Below the pieces are notes generated by a model that saw only the letters and a list, made by a program, of their open reading frames with translations, made no database searches and was not told the origin of the DNA. A stretch of 64,000 bases of DNA from Halieaceae bacterium UBA5044 (GTDB taxonomy: Bacteria > Pseudomonadota > Gammaproteobacteria > Pseudomonadales > Halieaceae): NCBI GenBank assembly GCA_002416125.1, contig DIBU01000013.1:173687-237686 (forward strand), written 5' to 3'. The position numbers were made by a program, and so were the translations under genes. Positions 42,480-50,835 of this stretch are shown here, piece by piece (the first letter of the stretch is position 1; every line of letters starts with the position of its first letter).

Positions 42480-43163
42480 ATGAGCGAGAAAAGCAGTTTC
42501 GATATCCAGCAGATCATTGAGCAGGTTCGGGCGATCGTCACCCAGCCGGTCAGTTATTTTCAGTCGATGCCCAAGACCGGCGGCTTTGGCGATCCCGTGG
42601 TGTTTGTCGCGGTCATGGGTGCGGTGGCCGGTGTCATTGCAGCGTTATTTGCGCTGTTCGGCTCTGCCGGCGGGCTGCTGGTGGGTGTGTTCGGTGCCCT
42701 GATCTTTGGTCCGCTGATGGCTGTGCTGGGGGCGTTCATTGGTGCGGCAGTGCTGTATGTTATCTGGAAGCTGATGGGGTCCACGGAAGATTACGAAGTG
42801 GCATTTCGCTGCCAGGCGGCGCTGGCCGCACTGTACCCCGTCAGCGCCCTGCTGGGGATTGTCCCCTACATCGGCAGTATCGTGACGATAGCCTGGGGGG
42901 CCTGGTTGTTGGTGGAGGCCAGCGTCGCCGTGCATGGGCGACAGCGGAAAACCGCACAGATTGTCTTCGGCGTGCTGGCCGTACTGTTTATCTTCACCAG
43001 CCTGGGCAGCGAGCGTGCTTCCCGTGAGATGGAAGCGCGCATGGAAGCCATGGGCGGCCAGTTCGAGGATCTGGAAGACCTGTCTCCCGAGGAGGCCGGC
43101 CGCAAAATGGGCGAGTTTCTCAAGGGCCTGGAAGAGGGCGCCCAGACAGACAGGGACCAATAG
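42480..43163 (+). CDS. YIP1-family membrane protein
   Basis: 227 residues with about five membrane helices after a soluble N-terminus (VRAIVTQPVSYFQSMPKTGGF), the hallmark of bacterial YIP1-domain proteins. The C-terminal 45 residues are acidic and charged (SPEEAGRKMGEFLKGLEEGA). The function is unknown. AGGGGG lies six bases before the ATG. It ends one base before the convergent btuF stop. Confidence 0.75.
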   Translation: MSEKSSFDIQQIIEQVRAIVTQPVSYFQSMPKTGGFGDPVVFVAVMGAVAGVIAALFALFGSAGGLLVGVFGALIFGPLMAVLGAFIGAAVLYVIWKLMGSTEDYEVAFRCQAALAALYPVSALLGIVPYIGSIVTIAWGAWLLVEASVAVHGRQRKTAQIVFGVLAVLFIFTSLGSERASREMEARMEAMGGQFEDLEDLSPEEAGRKMGEFLKGLEEGAQTDRDQ

Positions 43164-44057
43164 TCAGAGATCACCCGCCTGGGGGTTGGCACGCACCGAG
43201 GCCAGTTTGCCGCACAGTTCCCGCGCGCCCTCCAGGGCGCGTGCGGTGGGGCGCTGGATAAGGTCCGGGTTGACCGACACCAGGCCGTCCTCAAGCGCCC
43301 GCAGACCAGGGTAGCTCTGCCAGTGCTGCAGCCATTCCGGGTGTGCCGTCGCCATGCCGCCGGCGACAATCACGCGAGGGTTGCGCGCCAGCACCGATTC
43401 CAGGTTGACGCGCGGTGCCAGTGTGGCGGCATCCGCAAAAATGTTTCTGCCGCCGCAGAGCGTAATGATCTGGCTGATCATGTGGTCTCCGTTGACAGTC
43501 TGCAGAGGCCGGTGCCAGATCTGGTAAAACACGGAGAGCGGTTCGGCTGAGGTATAGGCGTTCGCGAGGTCTCTAAATCCGTTCTCGACGCGCCGCGCTT
43601 CGGTTTCACTGACCTCCTGAGTACCCGCCAGCCGTCCCAGGCGACGGATACTGGTGGCGATATCCTCGAGTGAGCGCAATTCACTGACATACACCGGGAC
43701 GCCCAGACGCTCCAGTTTCTCCAGTGCGCCGGCGCCGTTTCCCGAGCCCCACATCAGGATGAGGTCCGGCTGGCTCGCGACAATCTGCTCCAGGCTGAAT
43801 GCGTTGAAAGAGCCCACCACAGGCAGTGCACGCGCCGTTTCCGGAAAATCGCTGTGGCTGACAACGCCGACCAGGCGGTCGCCCGCACCGGCGCTGTACA
43901 GGTTTTCCACGATATGTGGCGCGAGGGCTACGATACGCTGTGCAGGTTGCGACAGGGTCACGGTGCGCCCGGCGAAATCGACCACCGTCACCGGTTGGCC
44001 CGCACTTGCGGCGGCGTACAGTGCCAGCAGCCAGCACAGGGCGACGCTGCGCATCAC
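43164..44057 (-). CDS. btuF: Cobalamin ABC transporter periplasmic binding protein (BtuF-like)
   Basis: 297 residues with a signal peptide (ends near AASAG) and a helical-backbone metal-receptor fold: RIVALAPHIVENLYSAGAGD, VGSFNAFSLEQIVASQPDLI, VYVSELRSLEDIA. It is the last gene of the riboswitch-controlled operon and overlaps the ATPase gene by four bases. By sequence alone it could bind haem or siderophore. The cobalamin role rests on the riboswitch, BtuB and CobO in the same operon. Confidence 0.85.
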   Translation of the reverse strand: MMRSVALCWLLALYAAASAGQPVTVVDFAGRTVTLSQPAQRIVALAPHIVENLYSAGAGDRLVGVVSHSDFPETARALPVVGSFNAFSLEQIVASQPDLILMWGSGNGAGALEKLERLGVPVYVSELRSLEDIATSIRRLGRLAGTQEVSETEARRVENGFRDLANAYTSAEPLSVFYQIWHRPLQTVNGDHMISQIITLCGGRNIFADAATLAPRVNLESVLARNPRVIVAGGMATAHPEWLQHWQSYPGLRALEDGLVSVNPDLIQRPTARALEGARELCGKLASVRANPQAGDL

Positions 44058-44833
44058 AGGCCGATGACCAGCGGCTGGCGCCCGTTCGGGTGGGGCTGTA
44101 CGAGCACCTCGGCATGGAACAGCTCGCGAAACAGCGCCGGGGTCAGCACGGTGTCCGGACTCCCGCTGGCCACTGCCTGACCGCGATCCAGCACCAGCAG
44201 GCGATGGCTCACGCTGGCGGCCAGGTTGACATCATGCACCACCAGTATCACCGCACAGCCGCGCGCTGCGATACCGGCGATGGTTGCGGCGAGCTGCTGC
44301 TGGTGCGCCAGGTCCAGTGCCGCGGTAGGCTCGTCCAGCAACAGCAGGGTGCCGCGCATATCGTCGGGGTGCCACAGCTGCGCCAGTACCCGGGCCAGTT
44401 GCACACGCTGCCGCTCGCCACCGGAGAGCTGCGTGTACAGCCGATTACGCAGGGAGAGTGTATCCGTGGCGCGCAGCACCTGGCGCACAATGTCCTGGTC
44501 GGCGCGCAATCCGGTGCTGTGTGGCGTGCGTCCCAGCAGCACCACTTCTTCGACCGTGTAGGGAAAATTCAGCAGTGAGAGCTGGGGCAGGAACGCGCGC
44601 TGTTGAGCCAGCTGCTGACGCGGCCAGCTCTCCAGCGCGCGACCGGCAAACAGCACGCTGCCACTGGTGGCGGCAAAGTCCCCGGCGAGCAGCCGCAGCA
44701 GGCTGGACTTGCCGGCGCCATTGGTGCCGATCAGGCCCATCACTTCTCCCGGCGCAAGACCCAGGCTGATGTCCGTGAGTACAGGGTCGCCCCAGGGCGC
44801 GGCGTCCACACTCTGTAACTGCAGCAGGGTCAT
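44054..44833 (-). CDS. btuD: ABC transporter ATPase for cobalamin import (BtuD/HmuV type)
   Basis: A 259-residue ATPase with Walker A GTNGAGKSSLL, signature LSGGERQRVQLARVL, Walker B LLLLDEPTAALD and the switch His in VVHDVNLA. The sequence resembles both BtuD and HmuV haem ATPases. The operon context favours corrinoids. It overlaps the permease and binding-protein genes by four bases each. Confidence 0.87.
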   Translation of the reverse strand: MTLLQLQSVDAAPWGDPVLTDISLGLAPGEVMGLIGTNGAGKSSLLRLLAGDFAATSGSVLFAGRALESWPRQQLAQQRAFLPQLSLLNFPYTVEEVVLLGRTPHSTGLRADQDIVRQVLRATDTLSLRNRLYTQLSGGERQRVQLARVLAQLWHPDDMRGTLLLLDEPTAALDLAHQQQLAATIAGIAARGCAVILVVHDVNLAASVSHRLLVLDRGQAVASGSPDTVLTPALFRELFHAEVLVQPHPNGRQPLVIGL

Positions 44834-45867
44834 GTCTGCATCCCGTACTGGTGGCGTTGGCGCAGCAGGGAGATGAAGAACGGCACGCCGATCAGCGCAG
44901 TGATGATGCCGACCGGCAGCTCGGTGGGCGCCAGCACGATACGCGACAGTGCATCGGCGCAGACCAGCAGGATGGCCCCGGCGAGTGCGCTCGCGGGAAG
45001 CAGGGTTCGATGATCGGGCCCGATCAGCAGGCGCACGATGTGGGGCACCACCAGACCGACAAACGCGATGGTGCCTACCAGCGCGACCGACGTCCCCACG
45101 CCCACAGCCACCCAGCCTATCAATGCCAGCTTGGTGCGGTTGACAGGTATTCCCAGATGGCGCGCTTCCGACTCACCCAGTAGCAGGGTGTTGAGCGGCA
45201 GGGCGTAGCGCGGTAATGCGAGCAGTACGGCCCCGGCGACTACCGAGGCCAGCAACAGGCGCGGCAGGTTGGCGCCGTCCAGCCCGCCCATTTTCCACAG
45301 GCTGATCTGGCGCAGGCGCTCGTTGTCGGTGAAAAACTCCAGCAGGCTGCCGGCCGCGCCGGCCAGCGCGGTAATGGCGATACCGGCCAACAACATGGTG
45401 GCGACAGAGGTGCCGTTCTCCGAACTGGCCAACCGATAGACGAGTAATACCGCCAGCACGCCACCGGCAAAGGCGCCCAGTGATACCAGGCTCAGGCCGG
45501 CGAGCCCGGACAGGCTGCTGCCCCCAGCCACAATCAGCACAGAGGCGCCCAGTGATGCGCCAGCGGTGACGCCAATCAGCGAGGGGTCCGCGAGGGGGTT
45601 GCGAAACAGCCCCTGCATGGCCGCGCCGCTCATGGCCAGAGTGGCACCGATAATGCCGGCCAGCAGGACCCGCGGCAGGCGAATCTGCTGCACGATCAGA
45701 GTGGCCTGGCCGCGGTCGCCTCCCAGCAGGACCGCCAACGTATCCGCGGGCGCAATGTGTACAGCACCCGTGCCGAGAGCCAGCAGCATGGCCAGAGGCA
45801 ATGTGACAACGAGGAGCAACAGCAGCCGCTGCGCCCGACGCCGTCGATCGATGACGTTAGTAATCAA
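44830..45867 (-). CDS. btuC: Cobalamin ABC transporter permease (BtuC/FecCD family)
   Basis: A permease of about ten helices and 345 residues with LPRVLLAGIIGATLAMSGAA, NPLADPSLIGVTAGASLGAS, GLVVPHIVRLLIGPDHR and ELPVGIITALIGVPFFISLL. There is no ATG near the expected N-terminus. The TTG at 45867, overlapping the end of cobO by 11 bases, gives the expected length. The frame is open farther upstream but lies antisense-free only within cobO, so it was not used. Confidence 0.87.
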   Translation of the reverse strand: MITNVIDRRRRAQRLLLLLVVTLPLAMLLALGTGAVHIAPADTLAVLLGGDRGQATLIVQQIRLPRVLLAGIIGATLAMSGAAMQGLFRNPLADPSLIGVTAGASLGASVLIVAGGSSLSGLAGLSLVSLGAFAGGVLAVLLVYRLASSENGTSVATMLLAGIAITALAGAAGSLLEFFTDNERLRQISLWKMGGLDGANLPRLLLASVVAGAVLLALPRYALPLNTLLLGESEARHLGIPVNRTKLALIGWVAVGVGTSVALVGTIAFVGLVVPHIVRLLIGPDHRTLLPASALAGAILLVCADALSRIVLAPTELPVGIITALIGVPFFISLLRQRHQYGMQT

Positions 45868-46465
45868 CGCCGAGCCGGGCCTTGATGCCGGCGTTATAAG
45901 CGTGTTTGATTTCCTTGACCTCGGACACGGTGTCCATGATGTCCTGCAGCGCCTTGCCGCCACCCCGGCCGGTAACCACCACGCTCTGCTCAGTCGGTCT
46001 GCCGGCCAGGGCCGCGAGTACCGTCTGTTCAGGGAGATAGTCAAAGGCCAGCATGTAGGTGAGTTCGTCCAGTACCACAAGGTGGTATGCGGGGTTGGCG
46101 AGCATGGCTGCGGCCTGCTCCCAAGTGCGCTGCGCGGCCGCGATATCTGCGCTGCGATCCTGGGTATCCCAGGTGAACCCCGTGCCCATCTGATAGAAGT
46201 CTACCTGCGGACAGTGCTCCCGCAGGTAGATCTCCTCGCCGGAGAGCTGCTCGCCCTTGATAAACTGCACAACGCCGACTTTGTAGCCGTAGCCGAGGGC
46301 GCGCATGACCATGCCGAAGGCGGAACTGGATTTGCCCTTGCCGTTGCCGGTGAGCAGTATGCCTACACCGCGTTCGGTGCTGGCGGCACTGATGCTGGCA
46401 TCGACATTCGCCTTCTGCTTCTGCATGGCCTTCTTGTGCCGTTCGTTCTTGCGCTCATCTGTCAT
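45857..46465 (-). CDS. cobO: Cob(I)yrinic acid a,c-diamide adenosyltransferase (CobO/BtuR)
   Basis: Attaches the 5'-deoxyadenosyl group to cobalt in corrinoids. 202 residues with the P-loop GNGKGKSSSAFG, GYGYKVGVVQFIKG and LDELTYML. The N-terminal RKNERHKKAMQKQKA is typical of CobO. The ATG at 46465 matches the family start. Placed between btuB and btuC, it adenosylates newly imported corrinoid. No de novo cobalamin genes are in the window, which fits salvage. Confidence 0.94.
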   Translation of the reverse strand: MTDERKNERHKKAMQKQKANVDASISAASTERGVGILLTGNGKGKSSSAFGMVMRALGYGYKVGVVQFIKGEQLSGEEIYLREHCPQVDFYQMGTGFTWDTQDRSADIAAAQRTWEQAAAMLANPAYHLVVLDELTYMLAFDYLPEQTVLAALAGRPTEQSVVVTGRGGGKALQDIMDTVSEVKEIKHAYNAGIKARLGVDY

Positions 46466-46475
46466 GGCGGTGCTC

Positions 46476-48335
46476 CTAGAAACTGTAGCGCACGCCCGTG
46501 TAGGCGGCGCGTTCACTGCTGCGGTAGCTGGGGATTTCCTCGTAGCGCTCGTCCAGCAGGTTTTCCACCCGGCCATACACTTCGAGGCGCGGCGTGAAAC
46601 GGTAGCGGAGGTTTACATCGAACACGTCGTAGTCGTCGAGTTTGGAGCCGTCAAACTCGCGGGCATCGCGGGATGCGCGCAGGTTCAGGCTGAGTAACAG
46701 CTGCTCTCCGAGTGAGTGCCACTGCAATCCCAGATTGGCGAGATGCCGGGGGCGGTACACCCGCTGGCCACCGGCCGCGGTTTCGGTGTCGTTGTACGTG
46801 TAGTTGCCCTGCAGGCGCAGCCCCACAGCCAGCGGCAGGTCCGCCATCAGCTCAACGCCACTGGAATCGCTGTTGTCGCTGCCCTGTAGATAGCCCGAGA
46901 AGCTCTCCAGGTCGAAGTAGATTTCGTTCTCCACCTGTTGCCTGAAATATACCGCTTCCAGCACCAGCCCGCTGTTATCGTACCAGCCAACGCCGAGGTC
47001 ATAGCCCTCGCTGCGTTCTTCCTGCAGCGCGCTGCCTGCGGCGGGCGGGCTGGCAAAAAAACTCTTGTTATAGGCGATTTCATACAGGCTGGGCGCGCGA
47101 AATCCCGTGCTCCAGGCGGCCTTGAACTTCACTTCACCGGCATCCAGGGCCGGCAGCAGGTAGGCGGTACTGACGCGATAGGAGTCGTGACTGCCGAAGT
47201 CTTCGTTGTCGTCATAGCGTGCACCGGCGGTAAAGAACAGCTGGTCAGCGACGCTGCCCTGGTATTCCAGGTAGTAGCCGGTCTGGTCGCGCTCGGTGTC
47301 GAAGGTGCCGTCGTTCAGTGACTGTGTCTCGTGATCGACGCCGTAGACCAGCTGCAGATTGTTGCCGGATGCGTAACTGCCGAGATAGGTGACACGGGTC
47401 AGGTCGCCCTCAGTACCGAATCCCGCCAGTCCAGCGGTAAACAGCTGCCGCTCAGTTTCGCTGCGATTGTAGGCGAGCTCGTGCTGGAACTGTTCGCCGC
47501 GGAAGCTGGCAGCCGCGCGCAGCGCCTGCTGCTGGTAGCTGTCTGCACAGCGATTGCTCGGAGCGAAGGTATCCACGGTAAAGCAGTTGTCGTACTCGTT
47601 GTCACTGTCCACATCGCGGCCGACCAGCTCCAGACGCAGCTGGTCGCTGACATTCCAGCCTGCGCGGGCATGCAGGGTGCGGTTGTCGTAGCCGTCGTCA
47701 TCTGCAGGATCCGTATCACTTGTGCGCGAATTGAAGCCGTCGGTGCTGAAATCGGCGAGTGACAGGTTGCCATCGAGTTGTGCGTTGCCGGCGTGGAACT
47801 CCGCACTGTATTGCGAGGTGCCATAGCGCCCCGCTTCAGCGGCGAGCTGCCCCCCCGCACCGGGTTGCGTGGTGCCGGTGCTGATGTTGATGACACCACC
47901 GGCATCGGCGCCGTACATCAATCCCTGGGGGCCGCGCAGGATCTCCACCCGCTGTACACCGCTGCTCAGCAGATGCTCAAGGCGCGGCCCGAACTGCGGT
48001 GCCGTGGTGTCGGACACATTGATCCCATCGATCAGCAGAAGAGTGCGATATGCCTCCTCACCGCGTATCCGCAGCGATGACACCTTGCCGGCGCCCCCGT
48101 TGTTGGTCACTGCCACCGATGGCGCTGTGCGCAGGATATCCTGCAGGCTGGCAAAGCCCAGGCGCTGGATATCCTCGGCGCTGATAACCGAAACGGAGGT
48201 GGCGACTTCGCGCAGGGGCATGGCGACCCGCGAAGAGCTGATGACAATCTCTTCCAGAGCCGGATGGGTGGTGTTGCCCAGGGCGGGCAGGCTGGCGGCC
48301 AGCGCAACGGCGCCGGCGAGTTTTACTGCTTTCAT
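46476..48335 (-). CDS. btuB: TonB-dependent cobalamin receptor BtuB
   Basis: An outer-membrane receptor of 619 residues. After a signal peptide (MKAVKLAGAVALAASLPALG) comes a TonB-box region (EEIVISSSR), the plug (about 40-145: SVSVISAEDIQRLGFASLQD, VEILRGPQGLMYGADAGGVI) and a 22-strand barrel ending in YSF. It is first in the operon. A cobalamin riboswitch lies upstream, and the Shine-Dalgarno GAGGA, seven bases from the ATG, sits in a hairpin. This identifies the ligand as cobalamin or a close corrinoid. Confidence 0.93.
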   Translation of the reverse strand: MKAVKLAGAVALAASLPALGNTTHPALEEIVISSSRVAMPLREVATSVSVISAEDIQRLGFASLQDILRTAPSVAVTNNGGAGKVSSLRIRGEEAYRTLLLIDGINVSDTTAPQFGPRLEHLLSSGVQRVEILRGPQGLMYGADAGGVINISTGTTQPGAGGQLAAEAGRYGTSQYSAEFHAGNAQLDGNLSLADFSTDGFNSRTSDTDPADDDGYDNRTLHARAGWNVSDQLRLELVGRDVDSDNEYDNCFTVDTFAPSNRCADSYQQQALRAAASFRGEQFQHELAYNRSETERQLFTAGLAGFGTEGDLTRVTYLGSYASGNNLQLVYGVDHETQSLNDGTFDTERDQTGYYLEYQGSVADQLFFTAGARYDDNEDFGSHDSYRVSTAYLLPALDAGEVKFKAAWSTGFRAPSLYEIAYNKSFFASPPAAGSALQEERSEGYDLGVGWYDNSGLVLEAVYFRQQVENEIYFDLESFSGYLQGSDNSDSSGVELMADLPLAVGLRLQGNYTYNDTETAAGGQRVYRPRHLANLGLQWHSLGEQLLLSLNLRASRDAREFDGSKLDDYDVFDVNLRYRFTPRLEVYGRVENLLDERYEEIPSYRSSERAAYTGVRYSF

Positions 48336-48342
48336 CGGTAGT

Positions 48343-48374
48343 CCTCAATGCCGTGATAAATGTGGCGATTGAGG
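48343..48374 (-). promoter_or_regulatory. Shine-Dalgarno-sequestering hairpin of btuB
   Basis: On the minus strand CCTCAAT (complement of 48368-48374) pairs perfectly with ATTGAGG (complement of 48343-48349), with GGC/GCC pairs continuing inside past a one-base bulge. The second arm contains the btuB Shine-Dalgarno. This is the likely expression platform of the upstream riboswitch, acting on translation. Confidence 0.6.
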
Positions 48375-48448
48375 GAGGGGATCAGGGAACGCAATGCGAG
48401 TGTGGCATCATGCAACCTTCAATGAAGCCCTCCGCTCCATCGTTGCTC

Positions 48449-48588
48449 GTAACAGGCAGGTATCGGGCTCACAGAGTGGTCTGTTTACCGTTGCGGGGGC
48501 AGCGGAGGGATCGGCGCGGTGCCTTACCTCACTTCCCATTTAACCTGCCCAGCCGTGTCGAGCGACACCGGCGGCAGGCACCTGGTAC
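48449..48588 (-). ncRNA. Cobalamin (AdoCbl-type) riboswitch
   Basis: Read on the minus strand, the element shows three conserved blocks in order. GGTTAAATGGGAA lies at 48533-48545, GCTGCCCCCGCAACGGTAA at 48485-48503, and the B12 box GAGCCCGATACCTGCCTG at 48453-48470. Stem P1 closes it: GTACCAGG (48581-48588) with CCTGTTAC (48449-48456), one mismatch. At 140 bases it is compact for its class. Ligand binding should repress btuB-cobO-btuCDF. The rest of the 378-base gap to DUF501 holds the expression platform and no gene. Confidence 0.95.
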
Positions 48589-48713
48589 GTCGCGCACTGT
48601 AGAGGTCGCGGCGGGGACTGTCAATTGTCCAGATTGTGTCAAGCTGTTGCAGGCGTCGTTCACCGGGCGCGCATCGCGTAGAATGGCGAGCCAGAGGTGA
48701 AAAGAGGGCGTCC

Positions 48714-49226
48714 ATGACAGTTTCAGTAAAGCAGGCAGCGCAGGTAGCGGAGCTGCTGGGTAGAAAGCCCCGCGGGCTGCGGGAGGTCGCCGTGGCGGAT
48801 GCGCAGGGTCGGCCGCAGGTGATTCGCGTGGCGTCCCTGGTCGAGAGCACGCCGTTCCCGACCCTGTTCTGGCTGGTGGATCCGGCATTCAACTACCGCA
48901 TCGACCGGGAAGAGGCGAGCGGACTGATTGCGCGCCTGCAGCAGCAGGTGGATGGTGACAGCGCGCTGCAGGCGGGGATGGCCGCTGACCACGCCGCCCA
49001 CATCCGACTCCGCGACGCCTACCTGAGTGCCGAGGAGCGGGCATCCCTGCAGCGCCTGGGGTTTGTCGATGTACTGCGCCAGCGCGGGATCGGCGGTATC
49101 GCCGATTTCCAGCGCATACGCTGCCTGCACACCTGGTATGCGGCCCATCTGGTGGTGCCCAATACCATCGGTGGCCTGCTCGATGCGCATTGGGCGGCCG
49201 GGGTCGTCGCCGCGGGGGAGACCTAG
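48714..49226 (+). CDS. DUF501 family protein
   Basis: 170 residues matching DUF501 by STPFPTLFWLVDPAFNYRID and RGIGGIADFQRIRCLHTWYA, which contain the family's conserved proline and cysteine/histidine positions. The function is unknown. DUF501 genes elsewhere often lie beside ppx (exopolyphosphatase) or enolase, neither of which is here. The ATG at 48714 follows AGAGGG. The xdhC gene starts three bases after its stop, so they form an operon. Confidence 0.85.
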   Translation: MTVSVKQAAQVAELLGRKPRGLREVAVADAQGRPQVIRVASLVESTPFPTLFWLVDPAFNYRIDREEASGLIARLQQQVDGDSALQAGMAADHAAHIRLRDAYLSAEERASLQRLGFVDVLRQRGIGGIADFQRIRCLHTWYAAHLVVPNTIGGLLDAHWAAGVVAAGET

Positions 49227-49229
49227 CGC

Positions 49230-50195
49230 ATGCAAAGCGCCAACCAGGCCGTTCTGCAGGCGGCTTTCGCCTGGCTGCAGCAGATGCCGCAGGTTCCGGT
49301 GTGGTTGTGCACGGTGGCCTCGGCGCAGGGCTCTGCCCCGCGACCGCCGGGCTCGCTCCTGGTGTGCAATGCCCGCGGCGATCAATCGGGCTCGCTGTCT
49401 GGCGGCTGCATTGAAGAGGACCTGTTGGAGCGCCTGCGCTCTGAGGCGCTGCCGGTGGCGGGTGCCGAGCTGGTGCCCTATGGCGTCACGGCGGAACAGA
49501 ATGAGCGCCTGGGTCTGCCCTGCGGGGGCTTGTTGCAGGTGTTGCTGCAGCGGCTCGAGCCGGGGCGGGACCTGCCCTGGCTGGCCGCGGCAGTGGAGGC
49601 GATTGCGGCGCGGCAGTGCCTGCAGCGGCGGGTTGCCATTCCCGCTGGCACCACGCAGTGGTCCTCGGTGGCGGCGCACCTGCCGCTGCAATTGCAGCCC
49701 GGGGAATTGCGCCAGACCTTTGGCCCGCAGATGCGCATGCTGCTGGTGGGTGCGGGGCAGCTCAGCCAGTCCCTCGCCGAGCTGGCACTGGCGATGGATT
49801 ACGATGTGCTGGTCGTCGATCCGCGTGAGGGATTGCGTGCGCAGTGGCAGGGCCCGGCTGTCTCGCTGCTGGGAGGAATGCCGGACGACGCCGTGCGCGC
49901 ATACGCCAGTGACCGCCACAGCATTGTTATTACCCTGACGCACGACCCGCGCATTGATGACATGGCGCTGATGGAAGCCCTCACCACCGAGGCCTGGTAT
50001 GTGGGTGCCCTGGGGTCGCAGAGAACGACCGAAAAGCGTTTGCAACGGCTGCGGCAGCTGGGTCTGGACGCTGCGCAGCTGGCGCGCCTGCATGCCCCCG
50101 TCGGGCTGGATATCGGCAGCAAGACGCCGTTGGAAATCGCGGTGTCTATCATGGCTGAACTGGTCAGCCTGCGCCGCCGGCAGGTCGTCGCGTGA
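49230..50195 (+). CDS. XdhC/CoxI family protein
   Basis: 321 residues. The N-terminal XdhC_CoxI domain (TVASAQGSAPRPPGSLLV, LSGGCIEEDLLE) and C-terminal Rossmann-like XdhC_C domain (MLLVGAGQLSQSLAELALAM; GALGSQRTTEKR) are both present. Family members insert or sulfurate the molybdenum cofactor of xanthine-dehydrogenase-type enzymes. No such enzyme is encoded in the window. It overlaps the following MocA-like gene by four bases. Confidence 0.92.
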   Translation: MQSANQAVLQAAFAWLQQMPQVPVWLCTVASAQGSAPRPPGSLLVCNARGDQSGSLSGGCIEEDLLERLRSEALPVAGAELVPYGVTAEQNERLGLPCGGLLQVLLQRLEPGRDLPWLAAAVEAIAARQCLQRRVAIPAGTTQWSSVAAHLPLQLQPGELRQTFGPQMRMLLVGAGQLSQSLAELALAMDYDVLVVDPREGLRAQWQGPAVSLLGGMPDDAVRAYASDRHSIVITLTHDPRIDDMALMEALTTEAWYVGALGSQRTTEKRLQRLRQLGLDAAQLARLHAPVGLDIGSKTPLEIAVSIMAELVSLRRRQVVA

Positions 50196-50773
50196 TTGTT
50201 GGGGTGTTGCTGCTGGCCGCCGGGGAAAGTCGGCGTTTCGGCAGCGACAAGCGCCGCGCCCGGCTACCGGGCGGCCCCGGGTTGCTGGCGGCCGTGGTCG
50301 AGACGGTGCGCCGGGCGGGCTTGCCGCTGCGGGTCTGCCTTCGCCCCGGGGAGGCAGGGCTCGCGGAGGAGTCCGGACTGGAGCCCGGCGAGGTGCTCGT
50401 CTGCTCGGGGGCTGCAGGCGGTATGGGTCACACGCTTGCAGAAGGCGTGACGCAGCTGCCGCCCTGGGCTGGCGTGCTTGTTGCGCTGGCAGATATGCCC
50501 GGAATTCGGGTGGACACGTTTTGCCGGGCAGCCGCCGCGTTGACCCCTGAGCGTATTGTCGTGCCCGAGTTCCGCGGGCGTCCCGGGCACCCGGTCGGCT
50601 TTGGTAGTGACTGGTTTCCCCGGTTGCGGCAGTCGACCGGCGACGCCGGTGCGCGGGCGCTGGTTCAGGAGGCGGGAGCCTTGTGCGACAGGCTCGCAGT
50701 GACGGATGCGGGTATCCTGCGCGACATCGACTGTCCGGACGATCTCACAGGCTGGTCTACCGGCCCGGCATAA
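50192..50773 (+). CDS. MobA/MocA-like molybdenum cofactor nucleotidyltransferase
   Basis: 193 residues with the nucleotidyltransferase signature LLLAAGESRRFGSDKRRARL, LVALADMPGI and GRPGHPVGF. MocA makes molybdopterin cytosine dinucleotide, the cofactor form used by xanthine-dehydrogenase-type enzymes. A GTG start overlaps the xdhC stop. With XdhC it forms a maturation pair for a molybdenum hydroxylase encoded elsewhere. Confidence 0.85.
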   Translation: MIVGVLLLAAGESRRFGSDKRRARLPGGPGLLAAVVETVRRAGLPLRVCLRPGEAGLAEESGLEPGEVLVCSGAAGGMGHTLAEGVTQLPPWAGVLVALADMPGIRVDTFCRAAAALTPERIVVPEFRGRPGHPVGFGSDWFPRLRQSTGDAGARALVQEAGALCDRLAVTDAGILRDIDCPDDLTGWSTGPA

Positions 50774-50795
50774 GCTGCAAGGGCCGGTTCGCCGG

Positions 50796-50804
50796 TGCTA
50801 TAGT
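50796..50804 (+). promoter_or_regulatory. Extended -10 promoter of aroG
   Basis: TGCTATAGT (50796-50804) is an extended -10 sequence 31 bases before the aroG ATG. The -35 region is poor (CTGCAA at 50775-50780), as is usual for extended -10 promoters. Confidence 0.45.
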
Positions 50805-50835
50805 ACCCGGCTTTGCATTCGCCACCGGGACATCC

